Assembly (NCBI GenBank): GCA_965243245.1
Contig: OZ251536.1
Location: 1,054,001-1,118,000, forward strand
Direction of reading: 5' to 3'
Length of the DNA stretch: 64,000 nucleotides
DNA from: JAYQKL01 sp965243245
Lineage (GTDB): Bacteria; Pseudomonadota; Alphaproteobacteria; RS24
Of this stretch, positions 62,073 through 64,000 are shown one piece after another. The notes beneath the pieces were generated by a model that ran no database searches, had not been told where the DNA came from, and saw nothing but the letters and a program-made list of their open reading frames with translations. The first letter of the stretch is position 1. Each line of letters opens with the position of its first letter. A program made the position numbers and the translations under genes.

Positions 62073-62600
62073 TTATTCAGCCTTTTCTGCTTCTGCGGCT
62101 GGAGCTTCTGCGGTTGGTGCTTCTTCGGCAGGCGTCTCTTCGGCAGGCACTTCTTCGGCTGGTGTCTCTTCGGCTGAAACCTCTTCAACCGGGACTTCTG
62201 CGGTTGGCACTTCTTCGGTTGCTGCCTCTGCGACTGGTGCCTCTGCGGCAACACGTTTGGCTTCTTCTTCGGCTTCACGCTGGGCTTTTGAACGCGCTTG
62301 CGCTTTTGCCCCGGGCAAAGCTTTTTGCGGATTATGCCGCACGGTACGCTTCCATAGCCCCGCATCATCTAAAAAACGAGATACACGGTCAGAAGGCGTC
62401 GCACCATTATCAATCCAGTGCTTGGCACGTTCCAGATCAAGCTTCAACCGTTCTCCATTATCCTTTGGCAAAAGCGGATTAAATGTGCCGATTTTTTCAA
62501 TATAACGACCATCACGTGGCATCCGGCTGTCAGCCACAACAATACGATAAAAAGGACGCTTCTTTGCCCCCCCACGGGACATACGAATTTTAAGAGCCAT
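62073..62600 (-). CDS. rpsP: 30S ribosomal protein S16 with long acidic tail
   Basis: 175 residues. The first 85 or so are normal S16 (ALKIRMSRGGAKKRPFYRIV, RYIEKIGTFNPLLPKD, WIDNGATPSDRV). From about residue 95 onwards a Glu/Ala-rich tail of EEVPAEETPAEE repeats extends the protein to twice the usual length of about 82. The tail contrasts with the basic L21 tail. It is encoded at about 62079-62265. It heads rpsP-rimM-trmD-rplS. Confidence 0.97.
   Translation of the reverse strand: MALKIRMSRGGAKKRPFYRIVVADSRMPRDGRYIEKIGTFNPLLPKDNGERLKLDLERAKHWIDNGATPSDRVSRFLDDAGLWKRTVRHNPQKALPGAKAQARSKAQREAEEEAKRVAAEAPVAEAATEEVPTAEVPVEEVSAEETPAEEVPAEETPAEEAPTAEAPAAEAEKAE
62079..62265. repeat. Repetitive Glu/Ala tail of rpsP
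   Basis: Repeats of a CTTCTTCGGCAGGCGTCTCT-like unit of about 15-30 bp cover the 3' third of rpsP, encoding alternating EEVPAEETPAEE. Confidence 0.8.
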
Positions 62601-62629
62601 AATTTAATTTCCTTTCATGTACTCAAATT

Positions 62630-64000
62630 TCATTTTTTCTTAAATGGCAAGCCAAGACCGGGCAATTTACCCATATTTTCCAGCTTCGATAAATCTGCAC
62701 CGCCCAATTGCTGTTTCAATTGGTCAAAATCTGGTATCCTCGCCCCCGCCTCATTTGGGATTGCGTCAGAGCCTGCCCCACCAAACGCGCCCATTAAGCC
62801 TTTCATGCCGCCTTTGCCCATTTTTTTCATCATATCAGCCATCTGACGGTGCATTTTAACGAGCTTATTCACATCTTGCACAGTCGTTCCAGAACCCGCC
62901 GCAACACGTTTTTTACGGCTTGCATTTAAAATTTTGGGGTTTTCTTTTTCAGCCCGCGTCATCGACGAAACAATCGCCGCCTGACGCAGAAGATATTTAT
63001 CATCCATACCCATGGTTTCAAGTTGCGCCCCCGCTTGCTTTTTTAACTTCCCCATGCCGGGCAACATGCCCAAAATACCGCCCATGCCACCCATTTTACG
63101 CATCTGCATTAATTGCGCGGCCATATCCTCAAGAGTGAAAATACCTTTTTTCATGCGTGCCGCTATTTTTTCGGCTTTTTCAGAATCCATGGTCTCGGCG
63201 GCTTTTTCAACCAATCCGACCACATCCCCCATGCCAAGAATACGCCCCGCAACACGCTGAGCATCAAAAACTTCTAGCTTATCCAGTGCTTCCCCAGTGC
63301 CAAGCAATTTAATCGGAACACCCGTGACATGGCGCATAGATAAAGCCGCACCCCCGCGACCATCCCCCTCAATGCGAGTCAAAACAATGCCGCTCAACTT
63401 GACGCGTGCATGAAATTGTGCCGCAATCGTGACCGCCTCTTGACCCGTTAAGCTATCTGCAACAAGCAATATCTCATGCGGCTTTACTGCTTTTTCAAGT
63501 GCCGTCAACTCCGACATCAGAGCCTCATCAGCATTTGTGCGCCCCGCCGTATCCAGTAACACCACATCAAACCCGCCAAGCCGACCTGCCTCCATGGCAC
63601 GTTGAGCAATATTTTTCGGCGATTGCTTCTTAACAATCGGCAAAGTGGCAACATTAATCTGCTCACCCAGCACCCGCAACTGTTCCATCGCCGCCGGACG
63701 CGACGTATCAAGCGACGCCATTAATATTTTGCGGGTTTCTTTTTTACTCAACATTTTGGCAATCTTTGCCGTACTCGTTGTCTTGCCAGACCCTTGCAAG
63801 CCGACCATCAAAATTGGAACAGGCGCAACCGCCTGCAATGAAATCTCTACAGCCTCTCCGAGCATCTCGACAAGAGCGTCATTAACAATTTTAACAACCT
63901 GCTGACCGGGCTTGACAGCTTTTAAAACATCAACCCCAATGGCTTGTGGGCGCACTTGTTCAAGAAAATACTGCGCCACAGGCAAAGCGACATCCGCTTC
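62630..64000 (-). CDS. ffh: Signal recognition particle protein Ffh (5' end outside window)
   Basis: At least 457 residues; the frame continues through the right edge (preceding codons read EADVAL). The NG domain has GLQGSGKTTSTAKIAKML, DTAGR, and TRIEGDGRGG; the M domain (about the last 140 residues) has GMLPGMGKLKKQ and SGTTVQDVNKLVKMHRQMAD MMKKMGKGGM, the methionine-rich 4.5S RNA and signal-sequence binder. It delivers nascent membrane proteins to FtsY. Adjacent upstream of rpsP, as in other alphaproteobacteria. Confidence 0.97.
   Translation of the reverse strand, partial: EADVALPVAQYFLEQVRPQAIGVDVLKAVKPGQQVVKIVNDALVEMLGEAVEISLQAVAPVPILMVGLQGSGKTTSTAKIAKMLSKKETRKILMASLDTSRPAAMEQLRVLGEQINVATLPIVKKQSPKNIAQRAMEAGRLGGFDVVLLDTAGRTNADEALMSELTALEKAVKPHEILLVADSLTGQEAVTIAAQFHARVKLSGIVLTRIEGDGRGGAALSMRHVTGVPIKLLGTGEALDKLEVFDAQRVAGRILGMGDVVGLVEKAAETMDSEKAEKIAARMKKGIFTLEDMAAQLMQMRKMGGMGGILGMLPGMGKLKKQAGAQLETMGMDDKYLLRQAAIVSSMTRAEKENPKILNASRKKRVAAGSGTTVQDVNKLVKMHRQMADMMKKMGKGGMKGLMGAFGGAGSDAIPNEAGARIPDFDQLKQQLGGADLSKLENMGKLPGLGLPFKKK

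Noticed and set aside
1..64000. tRNA, rRNA or transposase genes
   Set aside because: Intergenic gaps were read for cloverleaf arms, rRNA motifs and transposase frames; none was found by eye. A tRNAscan or IS search would settle it.

Overview
The window is a compact stretch of a bacterial chromosome, AT-leaning and almost gapless. Nearly all the housekeeping blocks have the gene order I know from Alphaproteobacteria: rplU-rpmA-obgE-proB-proA-nadD-rsfS-rlmH-envC-ctpA-rppH; atpHAGDC next to priA; zapE-mdh-sucCD-sucAB-lpdA; sdhCDAB; asd-leuB-leuD-leuC; and rplS-trmD-rimM-rpsP-ffh. Moderate GC, a TonB-dependent receptor, a DUF3604 protein and many small NTF2-like/SDR genes fit a marine heterotroph of the SAR116 (Puniceispirillum-like) type. 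That placement is inference from gene order and composition, not from a marker search. No rRNA, tRNA, CRISPR array or complete insertion sequence was seen.

Region 1 (1-15.1 kb) is accessory. A seven-gene leftward operon (8414 to 1526) encodes an SDR, three NTF2/SnoaL-like proteins, an NAD(P)-binding epimerase-like protein, a membrane-anchored DUF3604 (PHP-type) protein and an unrecognised membrane-anchored partner. Rightward genes add two further SDRs, an SRPBCC protein and an aldehyde dehydrogenase followed by the C-terminal relic of an acyl-CoA synthetase. A fourth NTF2-like gene, an M15 peptidase and a TonB-dependent receptor close the region. Together they look like uptake and oxidation of an unidentified hydrophobic or alcohol/aldehyde-bearing substrate.

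Region 2 (15.3-26.6 kb, rightward) carries ribosome and GTPase genes, proline synthesis, NAD synthesis, ribosome silencing, rRNA methylation, cell-envelope division/proteolysis genes, rppH, a 2-oxoglutarate/Fe(II)-type oxygenase and purU. Region 3 (26.6-34.2 kb, leftward) is the F1 ATP synthase operon plus priA, followed by rightward fsa-like and xerC genes. Region 4 (36.1-53.6 kb, leftward) is a TCA-cycle block. It is interrupted at 46.5-49.6 kb by a DNA-modification island holding a Dam-like methylase, an HNH nuclease with a duplicated Cys/His motif, a second DNA methyltransferase and what appears to be a 5'-truncated restriction endonuclease. Region 5 (53.6-64 kb, leftward) has a CitE-like lyase, asd, the leu genes with a STAS/GHKL-ATPase/STAS-like fusion inserted between leuD and leuC, and the S16/RimM/TrmD/L19/Ffh block. 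Ffh runs off the right edge.

The most striking genome-scale pattern is the frequency of short direct tandem duplications (about 8-21 bp units, mostly 2-4 copies). They sit at gene ends, start codons and protein termini: more than 15 independent cases in 64 kb, several of which duplicate a stop codon or a start codon. The best candidates for undescribed biology are this duplication habit, the STAS/GHKL fusion inside the leu operon, the modification island, and the NTF2/SDR/DUF3604 cluster.
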